Virus record (IMG/VR): IMGVR_UViG_3300005827_000060
Coordinates: 1 to 26,382 of that record
Source of the DNA: a virus
Reading direction: 5' to 3' (one strand)
DNA length: 26,382 bases
Shown here in pieces: positions 6,544-13,687 of the stretch. Each line of letters starts with the position of its first letter. Positions within the stretch are counted from its first letter, which is position 1. Below the pieces are notes generated by a model. It searched no databases, had not been told where the DNA came from, and saw nothing but the letters and a program-made list of their open reading frames with translations. Both the position numbers and the translations under genes were made by a program.

Positions 6544-8735
6544 AGGTTTCTCATCTCCTCCGGCGTTTTCACCACCGGCGTTATCCCGCACCGGCAACGC
6601 GGGTGCATGGATGGGCGGTGTTGCTCATCGTCCAGCGGATACACATTGCCGTCAAGCGGTCGGCAAATTGGGCACACCTTCGAGTCACGCGCCGTGCGAA
6701 ACCGATAGCCCTTCACAGTCTCGCTGGCCTTCCATGCGGTGATGTTGCCCTCCGCAAACAGTCCAGTCACCTCGTCCACCGCCGCCACATCCGGGCGCGG
6801 CCCTTGCCAAACGCGCGCCACCCGATTGATTAAATCTGGCATCGTGCCGCCGGTGCTGATCCAGTCGGCCACAATCTCCTGCGTTTGTTGCTGGCTCACC
6901 TCGCTGGCCTTATCCGCGAACGCCTCCGCGCGCGCCCGCGCCACGCGCAACACCGCCGGATTCACCTTGTCCCAATCCACCCCAATGGTGAGCTGGGACG
7001 CGCCCTCCTGAGCGGCTGCGCTGGCCACGTCGTCAAAGAATGGCAAAAGCAGCTGAATAATCTTGGGCGCTTCCTCGCCGAAGGCCGCGCTCAGGGCCAG
7101 TTGGATCGCCTGCGGGTCTGGCCCCGCTTTTTTGATAACCGCCTTAATGCGTTCGGCCTGCTCACCGTAGGCTTGGGCAAAAATCTTTTGCGCCGCCTGC
7201 TCGCGCTTCAGCCGCGTTTCCCAATCCGGCTCTGGCCCCCAGTCGGCCTTAGCCAGCGCCACCCCCGGCGCGGCAGCCCCAAACGGAAAGCCGCCGGACG
7301 CGGGCGGGGCAGCGGGTGGGGTCGGCGGTGGCCCATCGAGTTGGTGGCCAAATTCCAGCGTGCGCACCTCGGCGGGACTCACCACATAATTACGCAGGTA
7401 AATCTCGTTTTCCTGCGCCTTCTGCAGCGCGTCGTCGCGCTCGCCATAATTCCACTGCGCCTCCAGCCCCCAAAACCGACTCTGTTTGCGCCGCGTCGGG
7501 CGGCCCGGCAAGCTCACCGCCGCCCCCCGTTGCATGTCCGCAGACAAGCCATACTCCAGCGAGAGCGGGTCAAACACCGTGTCTTTTAGCCACTTGGTCA
7601 GCGGGCGCAGGCCGCGCCGCTCGTTGATGGCCTCCTGCATTTCGGAAGTCGCGCGGTTGGCGTCGTCGGTAAAGCCCAGCTCGGTGGGCGGCGTCGCGTA
7701 GGCCGCGCACGTCACCCGCAGCATCCAGTAGTCGAGCGTGGTGTCATAGCTAAACTGGCGCAGCTCTTTCACATCCGGCTTCGCCCACGGCCAAAAGTGA
7801 ATCCGCCGCCGGTTGGCGTCATTACCCTGCAAAGTGGCGTTAAAGTTATCCTCAAACGCGCTCACCTGGTCTGGACTAACATCGCTCGGCGGGCTAACAA
7901 TCATGTCGGGGATGTTGCCCTCGGTGAAGTAGCTCAAGTCAAAGGTCTGTTTGCGCAGCGCCTGGTTGACCCGCAAAATAATCCACTCGGTGGGGGGAAA
8001 CCCGTAGGGCGTGAAGGCCCGCGTCCAGCGCGGGTTGTAAACGAGCTGGTGGGTGCCGTAGACCGGGAATTGCTCGTCGGGCGCGTCGGTGTCGGGGCGT
8101 TTGTACTCGCTGAAGGGGTAGCCATAGAGCACCTGCTGATAGGCCAGCGTGCGCCCGCGATTATCCAACAGCGGCTTGATGGTGGCCCCGTCCACCACTT
8201 CCAAATGCAGCAAGCGCCCCGCCACGTCCGGGTGTTTGTACAGCGTCATAGCGTCCACAGTGAACAGGTCATACAACAACATTCCCAGCCACACCGGGAA
8301 ATAATTTAGCCCATCCGGTTGCGACCAAAAATCGGCCAGCTCGTCACAATCCGCCTGCCGCGCGCTCTGCTGTTTTTTATCCTTGGCCACAAACGACAAC
8401 TCCAGCCCTTGCAGCTCCTCAATGCGGCACGCAATGGCCAGCGCCGCCACATCATACAGCGCCGCCAAATTGCGCAGCTGCTCAAACGGCGTCAAACCCG
8501 GCTGCTCCCGGCGCGGGCTGGGCGTTAGGTTCGCGCTCACCGGATATTGATACTGGCGCGGCCCCTGCGTTTGTTCTGGCGAATCCGGCGCGGTGCGCGG
8601 GGCCAGGGGCGCGCCCGGCCCAAAGTCGCGCCCAAATAGCACATCTACAGCGCGGCCCACGCGCGCGCCCATCGCGCTCAGGCGCGCCGCCCACGGGGTC
8701 ATATCGCGGGTTTCAACTCCGGCAGTGTTTGGCAT
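6540..8735 (-). CDS. Portal protein fused to MuF-like domain
   Basis: This 731-residue protein starts at ATG 8735. Residues about 60-430 form a phage portal protein, the dodecameric ring at the capsid vertex through which DNA is pumped. The C-terminal part, from about residue 590, is a Mu F-like head morphogenesis domain. It ends in the typical Cys/His pattern CPIC-PLDG and HPRCRCGITPVV. Portal and MuF are usually neighbouring genes, so a single fused frame is notable though not unique. The linker around residue 460 is Pro/Ala/Gly rich. It follows the large terminase gene directly and overlaps the gp10-like gene by 4 bp. Confidence 0.85.
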   Translation of the reverse strand: MPNTAGVETRDMTPWAARLSAMGARVGRAVDVLFGRDFGPGAPLAPRTAPDSPEQTQGPRQYQYPVSANLTPSPRREQPGLTPFEQLRNLAALYDVAALAIACRIEELQGLELSFVAKDKKQQSARQADCDELADFWSQPDGLNYFPVWLGMLLYDLFTVDAMTLYKHPDVAGRLLHLEVVDGATIKPLLDNRGRTLAYQQVLYGYPFSEYKRPDTDAPDEQFPVYGTHQLVYNPRWTRAFTPYGFPPTEWIILRVNQALRKQTFDLSYFTEGNIPDMIVSPPSDVSPDQVSAFEDNFNATLQGNDANRRRIHFWPWAKPDVKELRQFSYDTTLDYWMLRVTCAAYATPPTELGFTDDANRATSEMQEAINERRGLRPLTKWLKDTVFDPLSLEYGLSADMQRGAAVSLPGRPTRRKQSRFWGLEAQWNYGERDDALQKAQENEIYLRNYVVSPAEVRTLEFGHQLDGPPPTPPAAPPASGGFPFGAAAPGVALAKADWGPEPDWETRLKREQAAQKIFAQAYGEQAERIKAVIKKAGPDPQAIQLALSAAFGEEAPKIIQLLLPFFDDVASAAAQEGASQLTIGVDWDKVNPAVLRVARARAEAFADKASEVSQQQTQEIVADWISTGGTMPDLINRVARVWQGPRPDVAAVDEVTGLFAEGNITAWKASETVKGYRFRTARDSKVCPICRPLDGNVYPLDDEQHRPSMHPRCRCGITPVVKTPEEMRNL

Positions 8736-8742
8736 TGGTTAC

Positions 8743-10203
8743 TTATCCTTTCTTCATGGCCGCCGCTTTTTTGCTGTAGTAGTCGGCCACTTTACTGGTG
8801 ACGCCGCTGGCTGACACCGCCAACGCCAACGCCCAAAATTTATCGGCGTGGTGTTTCTCGTTGGCCTCGGTGTCGAAAACGGCGTTTTTAGCATCGGTTA
8901 GTTTTTTCTTGATGCTATGCACTTGGTAACTCAACGCGCGGTCCAGTGGGAGCGGCACGCGCCCGCGCTGCATTTCGATTTTCAACCCCACCGCCCACAC
9001 TTCCTTGGTGGCGTTGGTGAAGTTCACACCTTCGGCCCGGCTGTGGAACTTGCCGTGTATCTGCTCCGCTAACTGCATCCCCATGCCGTTGCGGTCAATG
9101 AATAGTTTGGTGATGGGCAGTGTTTCCAGGGCCTTGTTCACCACCGCAAACTGGCTATCAAAGGGCGCGTTGGCCAAGCTAATGCCCAACCGATAGGGCA
9201 ACCGATTCGCCTGGCTCTTGCCCACCACCACAATCTCAGAGAGGTCGTGCGTGCGGCCTACGTCAAAGCCTGCCGCGAGTGCGCCCTCGACCTTGCCCTC
9301 TTTGATCGCCCCCGCCAGCGCCTCAATCGCACCCAGCGCAGTGTCTACGCTGTTGGCCTGCCAGTAAAGCAGCTGCCCGTCCTGCGCGTCGAGCTGGTTT
9401 TTTTTGATTTCATCCCATGTAATCCACGCGCTGCTCTCATCCAGCCAGGCACACTCATACTCCTGCTGGAAGTCCTCCAACAGGAGATTTTCAAAAATTT
9501 CCACCAAGCGCGGCGTGCCAAATCGTAACACGCGCTCCTCGGTGAGCATGAGGGGCGCTAACTTCAGTGCCGCGTTGATGTTGCGGCACAGGCTCCGCAC
9601 ACACCACCACGGGATGTATTGGCGCGTGTACCCTGGATACTTCTTCAGCGTCTGGGTTGCTATCTCCCAAAACAACCCGCTTGCCCCCAGCACCGATGAT
9701 CCCATCCGCAAGCGCCCGCCGCGTGTGATCACGGGGATGGCCGCCGTGTAAATCTCCCGTTCGCGCGGGTAGTGCGCGAACTCATCTAAAACGAGATTGG
9801 CCCGTGCCTTGCCGCGTGGGGGCGTGCAAGGGTGGCTAATCAGGCGGCTGCCGTTTTCTAATTCCAGCTCCAGCCGATTGTCTATGATGAGCCGGGGCCG
9901 CACCTCGCGGTCCAACGCCTCAATGGCCTGCCGCGCATAGCGGATTTTCTCAGTGGCCTCTTCCAGGTTGAGGCTCACAAAGATGGTGGTGGAGCGCGGC
10001 ACCAAGCGCGCCTCCGCCACGCCCTCAAACGCGGCCAGCGAGCTCCAGCCACCCTGGCGCGTCTTGCGCGCTTGCGCCAGTAAAGACTCGTTGTTAAGGT
10101 GTGCGAGCTGAAACGGCTCCCACACCGCCGCCGGGTCGCCGGTGGCGGTGGGCAAGTCGAGGTACTCGACCAAAAACCATGCCCGCTGGGTGAGCTCGCT
10201 CAT
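8743..10203 (-). CDS. terL: Terminase large subunit
   Basis: This 486-residue protein starts at ATG 10203, overlapping the stop of the small-subunit candidate as ATGA. The ATPase part shows a variant Walker A around residues 44-55 (ARKTRQGGWSS) and Walker B LVLDEF at 137-142. The RNase H-like nuclease part has candidate metal-binding Asp residues at 314 (AGFDVGRTHD), 370 (LFIDRNGMG) and 454 (HHADKFWALALA). It drives ATP-dependent DNA packaging through the portal and cuts the genome. The Walker A loop departs from the classic GKT form, as it does in several terminase families. Confidence 0.9.
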   Translation of the reverse strand: MSELTQRAWFLVEYLDLPTATGDPAAVWEPFQLAHLNNESLLAQARKTRQGGWSSLAAFEGVAEARLVPRSTTIFVSLNLEEATEKIRYARQAIEALDREVRPRLIIDNRLELELENGSRLISHPCTPPRGKARANLVLDEFAHYPREREIYTAAIPVITRGGRLRMGSSVLGASGLFWEIATQTLKKYPGYTRQYIPWWCVRSLCRNINAALKLAPLMLTEERVLRFGTPRLVEIFENLLLEDFQQEYECAWLDESSAWITWDEIKKNQLDAQDGQLLYWQANSVDTALGAIEALAGAIKEGKVEGALAAGFDVGRTHDLSEIVVVGKSQANRLPYRLGISLANAPFDSQFAVVNKALETLPITKLFIDRNGMGMQLAEQIHGKFHSRAEGVNFTNATKEVWAVGLKIEMQRGRVPLPLDRALSYQVHSIKKKLTDAKNAVFDTEANEKHHADKFWALALAVSASGVTSKVADYYSKKAAAMKKG

Positions 10204-10892
10204 TCATTGGCCGCCGTCTCAGGTGCAGCATCGGCAGCAACGGCGAGGCTCCCGCCGGGCATGTCTGCGGCCATATCGCTATCCTCGGCCTCACCGCCAT
10301 CGCCCATCCGCTGGGCCAGCGCCAGGGCCGGGGCCACTTGTGCCCACCGCGCCTGGCGCTTGGCCTCGGCGGCCTCGGGCGTGATGACGGTCACCTCGCC
10401 GTCGTGCGTAAGCCGGATGTTTTGACCCTCGCCCGTGAATCTGTGAATGAGTGCCAGGTGCTTATCGCCGCCCTTCAGGGATTCAATAAACGCTTTCTCT
10501 ACCAGCGCCCGCACCCACAAGCGACCAGTGGAGTCGCCCGGCACCACTTCCAACAACATCTCGTTGGTGACTTGCTGGAATATGCGCGATCCGGGTTTGG
10601 GGCCTGCCGGGTTGCCGCTTTGACCCGGCTTAAACCCAAAGGTGTTGCCTGCCACGAATCGGCCTTTGGCTCCACGCCCATCTCCGTCGTTGGGTGCTTC
10701 ACCGTTGCTAATCCGTTGCTGGGCAACGGTGGGATCGGGCGCGGGGGTATCGGCGGGCGGCTTGGCCTGGGGCTTGGCGGCCTTACTTGCGCTGTGTTTG
10801 GGCTTGGCGCTGGGTGGTCGCTTTGCCTTCGGCTTTTGAGCCTGGGGCTTGGCGGCCTTTACCTTGGCGCTTGGCTTTTGCTTGGTTGCCAT
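10200..10892 (-). CDS. Terminase small subunit candidate (DUF5681-type)
   Basis: I place the start at ATG 10892. The 230-residue protein has a Lys/Ala/Pro-rich basic N-terminus of about 70 residues. The segment GRFVAGNTFGFKPGQSGNP follows, typical of DUF5681 proteins that precede large terminase genes. A helical C-terminal half completes it. It probably recognises phage DNA and delivers it to the large subunit, whose start overlaps its stop by 4 bp. The repeated AKPQAKP-like basic stretch could bind DNA nonspecifically. The function comes from synteny and the DUF5681-like motif. Confidence 0.7.
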   Translation of the reverse strand: MATKQKPSAKVKAAKPQAQKPKAKRPPSAKPKHSASKAAKPQAKPPADTPAPDPTVAQQRISNGEAPNDGDGRGAKGRFVAGNTFGFKPGQSGNPAGPKPGSRIFQQVTNEMLLEVVPGDSTGRLWVRALVEKAFIESLKGGDKHLALIHRFTGEGQNIRLTHDGEVTVITPEAAEAKRQARWAQVAPALALAQRMGDGGEAEDSDMAADMPGGSLAVAADAAPETAANE

Positions 10893-10998
10893 TGCTCGAC
10901 TCTTCCAAATAGGGCTTGAGACCAGCCTCCTCCAACCGTTGCAGGATGACAGCCACAAACAACGGCTCGCGCTCCAGTCCGTAACAGCGGCGGCCCAT
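10783..10998 (-). pseudogene. Remnant of N4/N6 DNA methylase C-terminus
   Basis: From ATG 10998 (or an in-frame ATG at 11028) a frame begins with MGRRCYGLEREPLFVAVI and continues LQRLEEAGLKPYLEE. This is very like the last 40 residues of phage DNA-modification methylases (N6_N4_Mtase family), which often sit just upstream of terminase genes. No catalytic DPPY or SAM motif remains upstream, where a membrane-protein gene in another frame occupies the space. After residue 45 the frame overlaps the terminase small gene and turns into basic low-complexity sequence. I read it as a decayed methylase tail, possibly still translated. Confidence 0.5.
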
Positions 10999-11002
10999 AA
11001 TC

Positions 11003-11419
11003 TCAGCGGGCCAGCACCCAGAACGCAATCGCCAAGGCGAGGATCAGCATAGAGGCTATCAGCCCCACCGGCACCACCACATCCCACCCGGAGCGCGTAG
11101 CTGATTGCGCCTGTTGTTGGGCAATGATCTGCACTTGCTGTTTGGTGAGCTCGCCGTCGCGCTTGAGATACGTTATCTCATGCTTCATTTCGGCGATTTG
11201 TGTTTTAGCGTCCTCCGATTGCCGGAGTAGGTTGTTGACCGCTTGCTCGATATTCTTGGCAGTCTCGGCGCGCTCGTTGGCGCTCCGTTCAGCTTGCTCC
11301 AGCAAAATCCGCAACCCGACAATTTGAGCAGACTGATTGAGCAGGTCGGTGTACACGGTGCTGGCAAACCGCGCGGGGTCACTGAGGTCGGGCTTGGTGG
11401 GGGGGGTGGTGTTGGTCAT
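11003..11419 (-). CDS. Coiled-coil, tail-anchored membrane protein
   Basis: I choose ATG 11419 because the stretch upstream is a terminator hairpin. The 138-residue protein has an N-terminal Thr/Pro segment, a long charged coiled coil at about residues 35-105, and one C-terminal membrane helix at about 114-136 ending in Arg. The topology is a cytoplasmic coiled coil anchored by its tail. It could be a spanin or holin-like lysis protein or a membrane regulator, but no motif decides. An 8-C tract lies within codons 5-7. The leader matches the one before the protease gene. Confidence 0.6.
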   Translation of the reverse strand: MTNTTPPTKPDLSDPARFASTVYTDLLNQSAQIVGLRILLEQAERSANERAETAKNIEQAVNNLLRQSEDAKTQIAEMKHEITYLKRDGELTKQQVQIIAQQQAQSATRSGWDVVVPVGLIASMLILALAIAFWVLAR

Positions 11420-11420
11420 A

Positions 11421-11468
11421 AATAAAAACCGATGCCACCCTGCGCGGCAAACGCAGGGTGGCATCGGT
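11421..11468 (-). terminator. Terminator hairpin abutting the coiled-coil gene start (copy B)
   Basis: A perfect 17 bp stem (11428-11444 with 11452-11468) with a 7-base loop is followed on the minus strand by TTTTTATTT and then the gene's ATG. The base of the stem (ACCGATGCC/GGCATCGGT) is the same as in copy A. The upper stem has a different sequence but is still fully paired, which is covariation and supports a functional RNA structure. Confidence 0.75.
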
Positions 11469-11474
11469 CTGATT

Positions 11475-11509
11475 GGTAGATGCCCTGCCCGACGGTTAGG
11501 CCGGGCGCG
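11475..11509 (-). promoter_or_regulatory. Conserved leader element (copy B)
   Basis: These 35 bases are identical to 6038-6072 and have the same relation to a terminator and a start codon. They contain a small GCCCG/CGGGC hairpin and the GGGCATC strand that can compete with the terminator. TTGACG on the minus strand at about 11541-11536 could be a -35 box, but the matching -10 is poor. No known riboswitch family was recognised. Confidence 0.5.
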
Positions 11510-11537
11510 TGCTATTTGGAATAAGGATAAACGCGCG

Positions 11538-11762
11538 TCAATGCGCGGATAGTGACGCGCCCGCTGTTGGGGCGGGCGCGGGTTTCTGCTGAGTGCTGGG
11601 TCGGGGCCTTCGCATTTGTTCAACGCGCCTAACGATGGTCACCTTTTCAACAATGGCCTGCTGCTGCAAGTCGTAGGTGACCTCGGTCACACCTTCGCGG
11701 GCCAACTGGCGCAAGCGCAGCATTAGATTTATTTCGTGCTCTTCTAAGACCAGCTGATCCAT
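11538..11762 (-). CDS. Small hypothetical protein
   Basis: This 74-residue protein starts at ATG 11762. The first 50 residues are strongly charged and probably form one helix pair (EEHEINLMLRLRQLAREG, then a beta-type YDLQQQAIVEKVTIVRR). The tail is Pro/Ala rich. I recognise no family. It lies between the secreted Thr/Pro-rich protein and the duplicated leader element, and is probably in the same transcript as the former. Confidence 0.5.
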   Translation of the reverse strand: MDQLVLEEHEINLMLRLRQLAREGVTEVTYDLQQQAIVEKVTIVRRVEQMRRPRPSTQQKPAPAPTAGASLSAH

Positions 11763-11799
11763 GCGCGGATTGTATCACCGCGCACGGCCAGCGCAATAG

Positions 11800-12333
11800 C
11801 TACGGCGTGGCCGTTGGCGTTTCGGTAGGCGTGGGCGCGATGGTGCCGCCTCCCCCGCACGCGCATCCACCCACGCGCGTCTCAGTCGGTGACGGCAGCG
11901 GTGCAGCGGTCGGCGTTTCGGTGTTGGTGGCGGATGGCGGCGGAGCGGTTGGCGCGGGTGGCGGATTGGTGGGCGGGGCAGAGGTGGCCGATGGTGCCGG
12001 ATAAGGGGCGCGCCCTTGCACCGTGGGCGTTGGCATTGGCGGCCTGCGCCGCGTAGCGCTTGCGGTTGGCGTGGTTGAGCTGGTAGCGGTTGGGGTAACA
12101 GATGGCGAAGCGGTGATGGTAAGCGTCAGCGACGACACCGCCGTGCGCGAGGGCGTGGGTGATGCAGTGCTGGATGGTGATGGAGGAACGATGCGTGTAG
12201 CCTCAGGGCGCGGCGATTGGGTGGCGGTGGCCACCACGCCCGGCGCTTCCCCCGGCGCTAAAAACAACACACCTGCGAAAACCAAAAATAACAACGCCGT
12301 GACGGCCTGCAATACCCGCATCTGCTTAAACAT
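11800..12333 (-). CDS. Membrane-anchored or secreted Thr/Pro/Ser-rich protein
   Basis: This 177-residue protein starts at ATG 12333. Residues about 8-27 are a hydrophobic signal or anchor segment after a basic start. Everything after is a Thr/Pro/Ser/Ala-rich low-complexity stalk, with one CACGGGG patch near the end that gives two cysteines. Such mucin-like exported proteins are common in Chloroflexota and would suit a surface or envelope role, for example superinfection control. No enzyme domain exists. A strong TATAAT promoter and then a terminator-like hairpin precede it. Confidence 0.6.
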   Translation of the reverse strand: MFKQMRVLQAVTALLFLVFAGVLFLAPGEAPGVVATATQSPRPEATRIVPPSPSSTASPTPSRTAVSSLTLTITASPSVTPTATSSTTPTASATRRRPPMPTPTVQGRAPYPAPSATSAPPTNPPPAPTAPPPSATNTETPTAAPLPSPTETRVGGCACGGGGTIAPTPTETPTATP

Positions 12334-12354
12334 ACAGCCATTCTACACCGATTC

Positions 12355-12401
12355 AAAAAAGAGCCGCCCCGCTGGTGGAGGGGGGCACCAGCAGAGCGGC
12401 T
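12355..12401 (-). terminator. Hairpin with T-run before the Thr/Pro-rich gene
   Basis: On the minus strand an interrupted stem pairs AGCCGC with GCGGCT and, above it, GCTGGTG with CACCAGC. It is followed by CTTTTTTG and the gene start about 22 bases later. It lies only a few bases after the predicted transcription start, so it may act as an attenuator or a protective 5' hairpin. The alternative is a terminator for transcripts coming from the repeat block. Confidence 0.6.
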
Positions 12402-12411
12402 AATGGGTGGG

Positions 12412-12439
12412 ATTATACAACGCGCCCTCTGCATTGCAA
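12412..12439 (-). promoter_or_regulatory. Minus-strand promoter for the Thr/Pro-rich gene
   Basis: A -35 box TTGCAA (12439-12434) and a perfect -10 box TATAAT (12417-12412) are 16 bases apart. The start would fall near 12405, just before the terminator-like hairpin. The promoter touches the first GTGAC of the repeat array at 12442, so proteins bound to the array could affect it. Confidence 0.55.
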
Positions 12440-12441
12440 GC

Positions 12442-12652
12442 GTGACTGATCCAGGCGCGTGACCCACCGGCAAGTCACAGTCTGAGCGCGGTCACATCGG
12501 CCCGTGACCGCACCGGCAGCGGGCGGCGATGATCTATCACGGCCTCGCCTTCCCCTGTGACCCACCGTCAGGTCACGCGCTGCACAGCGTCACGCCCGAA
12601 CGTGACCGCCCAGGAGTTGCTTATAGCCTGGTCAGTCACACCAGCCTGTGAC
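12442..12652. repeat. GTGAC/GTCAC array 1
   Basis: Eleven copies of GTGAC or GTCAC occur in 211 bases: 12442, 12459, 12474, 12491, 12504, 12557, 12572, 12589, 12602, 12635 and 12648. Chance would give about half a copy. The spacings 15-17-13 recur: the four sites from 12459 to 12504 repeat exactly 98 bases later from 12557 to 12602, while the bases between them vary. No plausible gene lies here. Related segments occur at 24864-25129 and, inverted, at 26155-26311. Confidence 0.85.
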
Positions 12653-12818
12653 GCTACCGGCATCAGCCAGCGGTACTCTGTTACACCACAATTAAATGAC
12701 CGCGCCGGGAGTGCTAGTTGTGCCCGGCGCGGATAAAACAAACAAAAAATTTTAAGTTTTTTGTGTCTTGGGGATGGGCCGCTATTTAATACGGCGCTGG
12801 AGTTATTCTATGCTGATG
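12653..12818. other. AT-rich spacer with inverted repeats inside the repeat block
   Basis: This segment separates two clusters of the pentamer array. A 10 bp perfect hairpin (12700-12709 with 12723-12732, 13-base loop) is followed by an AT-rich inverted repeat, ACAAAAAA and TTTTTTGT at 12742-12749 and 12757-12764. No gene is supported. An easily melted AT-rich stretch beside short iterated sites resembles the layout of iteron-type origins. Confidence 0.5.
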
Positions 12819-13158
12819 GTCACGCTTGTCAATGTGACGAACCGGCCCGCGCTTGGCGCTGCGCCGTTACAGCTCCAGGGTGTTGAGAGCGAGCACGGTC
12901 ACAGTGACGGCCTGCGTGCGTTGCTGCCGGACGCGGTCACACCCGGCGGGAACATCCCCAGCAGTGGAGATGCTGGCCACAGCCACGGGCGGCGCTGGGT
13001 ACCGGTGGGCAACGGCGCGGGCAGCGATGTTCCATGCCTATCGTGGGCATCCCCGCCCGCGCAGATGCAGGCCCGCATGGTGGCCACGCTGCCCGCAGTG
13101 ATGGGCGCGCACACCTGGCTACATCCACAAGGGTGGCGGGGCTTCAGCGCAGCGGCCG
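12819..13158. repeat. Second part of array 1 and gene-free sequence
   Basis: GTGAC/GTCAC occur at 12819, 12834, 12898, 12904, 12936. At 12898-12908 two form the palindrome GTCACAGTGAC, also present at 24864-24874. The stretch 12834-12957 is homologous to 25061-25145. From about 12960 to 13158 I see only GC-rich sequence without a credible gene. Long open frames across it have no protein-like character. Confidence 0.65.
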
Positions 13159-13257
13159 CTATCGGCATGGGCGGTGATACACATCCGGGGTATTGGCGGG
13201 TCGGCCCACAGGCCCATCCACTAACGTGCGGTCCTTGTCAAAAATGATTAGCGCCAT
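13159..13257 (-). pseudogene. N-terminal fragment of a HAD-type phosphatase
   Basis: From ATG 13257 a frame of 32 codons begins MALIIFDKDRTLVDG and continues PVGRPANTPD. This closely matches the start of HAD-superfamily phosphatases, with the motif I Asp pair in FDKDRT. It then loses similarity and stops at 13159. The gene would follow the zinc-ribbon gene in the same operon. Its remainder is replaced by the repeat block, so it looks like a gene cut by arrival or growth of the repeats. The similarity is short, hence moderate confidence. Confidence 0.45.
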
Positions 13258-13262
13258 GTGGG

Positions 13263-13604
13263 TTACTCCAGTAATCTCGCGGGGGCGCACGGCACCACCC
13301 ACGCGCCTGGGCCACACGACCCTTGCAAAGACGGGTTATCGGCGTGGTAATAGTTGGCCGTGCGGTAATTGCGTGGCACAGGCATCTCCCCTTCGCACTT
13401 CACACAAACAACCACGCCGCCCGATAGATCGCTCAGGAACAAAGCCCCTTCGGGCAATTCCTGAAAAGTTATAACGCCCCGGTCTCGGTGCATGACACCA
13501 CAATACGGGCAATAGAGACCATTCAGGCGCTTGACCAAATAATCCCGCTGGCACCGCTGGCACAGTTCGCCCTCGGCCTGGGGGTAGGGTTCGCTTTTAT
13601 CCAT
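13263..13604 (-). CDS. Zinc-ribbon protein
   Basis: I place the start at ATG 13604, preceded by AAAGGACTCTGAC. An upstream start would lack a ribosome site. The 113-residue protein has a clear zinc ribbon at its N-terminus (CQRCQRDY, then YCPYCG about 15 residues on) and a further CVKCEG pair near residue 68. It probably binds metal and perhaps nucleic acid. No enzyme motif is seen. It lies downstream of the recombination-protein gene, separated by a terminator, and upstream of the HAD fragment. Confidence 0.6.
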   Translation of the reverse strand: MDKSEPYPQAEGELCQRCQRDYLVKRLNGLYCPYCGVMHRDRGVITFQELPEGALFLSDLSGGVVVCVKCEGEMPVPRNYRTANYYHADNPSLQGSCGPGAWVVPCAPARLLE

Positions 13605-13650
13605 GTCAGAGTCCTTTGGTTGGGTTGGTGCTAACACATTACAACAAACA

Positions 13651-13676
13651 CCCCGCGAATAATGTGATTCGCGGGG
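13651..13676. terminator. Terminator after the recombination-protein operon
   Basis: CCCCGCGAAT and ATTCGCGGGG form a perfect 10 bp stem with a 6-base loop. On the minus strand it lies just after the stop at 13688 and is followed by TGTTTGTTG. On the plus strand it is followed by TTAGAGTTTTTC. It probably works on the minus strand. Confidence 0.65.
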
Positions 13677-13687
13677 TTAGAGTTTTT

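Noticed and set aside
12442-12652. CRISPR array
   Set aside because: The repeated unit is only five bases, spacers are 10-50 bases and there are no long direct repeats or cas genes.
12768-13247. A 159-codon open frame on the plus strand in the repeat block
   Set aside because: It runs through array sequence that is non-coding at 25.06 kb, has irregular composition and no recognisable domain. High GC alone can keep it open.
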